From positions 2,427,374 through 2,491,373 of the forward strand of contig NC_084762.1 of assembly GCF_028858725.1 (NCBI RefSeq): DNA of 64,000 nt, in the 5' to 3' direction. The notes beneath the pieces are model-generated. The model did not search any database. It was not told the origin of the DNA and saw only the letters and a list, made by a program, of their open reading frames with translations. Position numbers and translations under genes: made by a program. Shown here piece by piece: positions 62,305 to 64,000 of this stretch (position 1 is the first letter of the stretch; each line of letters begins with the position of its first letter). This DNA comes from Colius striatus. Lineage: Eukaryota > Chordata > Aves > Coliiformes > Coliidae.

Positions 62305-62535
62305 TATCTCCAGGGCTGGGCACTCCCCCAGCTCCCTGGGCAGCCTGGCACAGGGGCTGACAACCCTCTCAGGGAAACAGTTCCGCTTCAGCTCCAATCC
62401 AAAACTCCCCTGGGGCAACTTGGTCCCATTTTGTCTGGTCATGTCACTTGTTACTCAGGAGACTAACCTCCACCTAACTACAAACTCCTGTCAGGGAGTC
62501 ATAGAGAATGCTTCTTGATGCACCCTGTAGCCTCA
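62305..62535 (-). mobile_element. CR1 fragment, opposite orientation to its neighbour
   Basis: CTCCCTGGGCAGCCTGGCAC, then CTCTCAGGGAAACAGTTCC, CCCCTGGGGCAACTTGGTCC, GTCACTTGTTACTCAGGAGA and CTCCTGTCAGGGAGTCATAG, match the reverse complement of a CR1 3' region of the type also seen at 1258-1375. The right limit is approximate. Confidence 0.85.
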
Positions 62536-64000
62536 GCTACACACACTCCTAACCCAGCACAGGGAAGAACAGCAGCTGCTTGAGGGTGCAGCCTCTGCCA
62601 GACAAAGCCACAGCTCCCCTCTCTCCCTCAAAACAGCAGCCATGGGGTTGGCAAGCTACCATCCCACCCTCTGCTCCCCCAGGGTAAGCAGGGAGCACCT
62701 CAAAGGGTTTGCTCAAGACAGGACCGAGGGAAGCATTTACTGTGTGGGGGACGGGAGGGAGACTTTGGCAACATCAACACGAGCAGCACTCCCAAGCATG
62801 AGAGAGTGATGTGTCCAGCACAGAGGACACACGCACCTACCCCTCAGCTCAGCTATGATGACCACTGGAGCATCATTCAGCTTCATCTCTCCATTAAAGC
62901 ATGTCAAAACCAAAACAGACCTAAAATCTCCTGCATCCCTCTTCTACTCTCCTGACACACATCCACTGAAGGCAAAGGGAGCTCTGCTGTTCACTGCCAA
63001 GTCCTAGGATGAGTCAGAAAACACACAACTAGTGGTCTGGGCTTTAACCCCTCTATTAACTATTCCTCCTTACATTCCAGGTCAGAATTACATGGCATGG
63101 GCATAACCTGGTGCATTAATCCAGATAAAAACCTCTACTTCAGCTCCTGAAGGTAGACACTTGATGTCCTGATTGAGTACAGATTGTGTGATTTTGAGGT
63201 CTTTGAGTGGCAGAAGCCAGAAACATCCTGTAAAAATATCAGGTACATCTGAATGCATTTGATTTGGTAAGATGGTGTTAATATTCAAGGAACCTAAGAA
63301 GCGTGAGCTCATCATCAAGTATTCCAAAGGCTGATCAATGCTCATTTATGAATGCATGTATAATGTATACATCTCAGTCACAAGTTCACGGGTTACACGT
63401 CTGTAAAGCAATCTGAGGAAACTTAAACAAGAAGCTGTCATCCCATCAGCCTTGAAAAGCTGAGACAGCAGAGAAAGGTACTTTGCTAATGGAGCTCTAG
63501 TTCTATTTTTGCCTTCTATCTAATGATTTTCCTTCTGGCTTTTGGTTATTTCAGCTACTTTGCAATTTAAAAATAACTATTAATACAGCAGAACAAATTG
63601 CTTTGTGTTTCTAGAGAGCCTTTGACAAGGCTGGATCAGAACCTTCCTTTTTAAAGAGGTTATTTCCCCTCTTCCCCCTAACTCTGCATTCACAGAATCC
63701 CACGTCTTTATTTGTGCAGCAGGAACCAAGCAATTATGAGTAACTTTGTGATGGACACATATACTTCACTAATGCAACATCTTCCCAGCAACCACCACAC
63801 TCTCCTTCAGAAAAGGAGAAAGGCTCATGAAGAAAGGGACACACGGCCCTTTTCCTTGAGCAGAAATCCCATACCTCCCTAAAGCATTAAACATGTCACT
63901 CCTTTAAAATACAGCCTGCTGTATAAATCACTGAACAATGGAAGGGCTCTTAAAGAACCAGAAATGTATTAAGATTTACTGCCATGGATGTATATTCTTT
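62536..64000. other. Intronic DNA to the right edge
   Basis: 62.5-62.9 kb is somewhat GC-richer, then AT-rich again. No exon, repeat family or RNA gene was recognised. Confidence 0.45.

Larger units (their letters stand above)
10718..64000 (-). other. CTDP1: Presumed final intron of CTDP1, running off the right edge
   Basis: The 3' splice site is visible at 10718. To the right, no minus-strand exon resembling the known FCP1 sequence upstream of its tail (BRCT domain or the acidic linker) was recognised. The upstream exon therefore appears to lie beyond 64000, and the intron is at least about 53 kb. The last exon needs two bases from the preceding exon. The segment at 22684-22786 would supply them but does not resemble the canonical FCP1 linker. 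A short diverged exon could have been missed. Confidence 0.6.

Noticed and set aside
1-64000. Search for tRNA, snRNA, rRNA, CRISPR-like arrays and retroviral genes
   Set aside because: No tRNA T-loop with matching stems, no regularly spaced direct repeats, and no LTR pairs or retroviral protein motifs were seen.

Overview
This window looks like bird (sauropsid) nuclear DNA. About ten fragments of the CR1 non-LTR retrotransposon are spread over both strands, all 5'-truncated and several ending in the typical ATTCTRTGATT-like 3' terminus. One fragment at 61920-62125 resembles the older CR1 lineage familiar from turtles and crocodilians. There are no operons, bacterial genes, CRISPR arrays or recognisable RNA genes. 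The one gene that can be named is CTDP1 (FCP1, the RNA polymerase II C-terminal-domain phosphatase). Its last coding exon lies on the minus strand at 10576-10717.

Layout. Positions 1-9700 are comparatively GC-rich and lie downstream of the CTDP1 3' end. They hold two 27-bp tandem repeats, CR1 fragments and several exon-like segments of unknown genes. About 9700-10575 is the CTDP1 3' untranslated region with two candidate polyadenylation signals. From 10718 to the right edge no further CTDP1 exon was recognised, so at least 53 kb is read as its final intron. Judged by eye, base composition drops to AT-rich near 12 kb and stays so, with CR1 fragments at 12.0, 20.0, 33.5, 34.8, 37.1, 47.4 and 61.9-62.5 kb.

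The most interesting signal is a chain of plus-strand exon-like segments, antisense to CTDP1, at 9199-9279, 12420-12449, 12776-12863, 13566-13706, 14513-14815 and 15989-16045. Each has a pyrimidine-rich acceptor, the reading phases agree across all five junctions, and the last segment ends in a stop codon overlapping an AATAAA. If real, it encodes at least 232 residues of no recognised family, and its first intron spans the CTDP1 last exon. One donor (12864) is weak, and chance cannot be excluded without transcript data. Two minus-strand segments (7758-7864 and 2595-2750) also join in phase into a possible 77-residue product. Other exon-like segments are at 464-584 (+), 8809-8903 (-), 22684-22786 (-) and 25197-25311 (+, next to AP-1 and E-box motifs).

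Limits: splice sites were judged by eye and family assignments come from memory. Only the CTDP1 exon and the CR1 fragments are secure; every other coding call is a hypothesis with its confidence stated.
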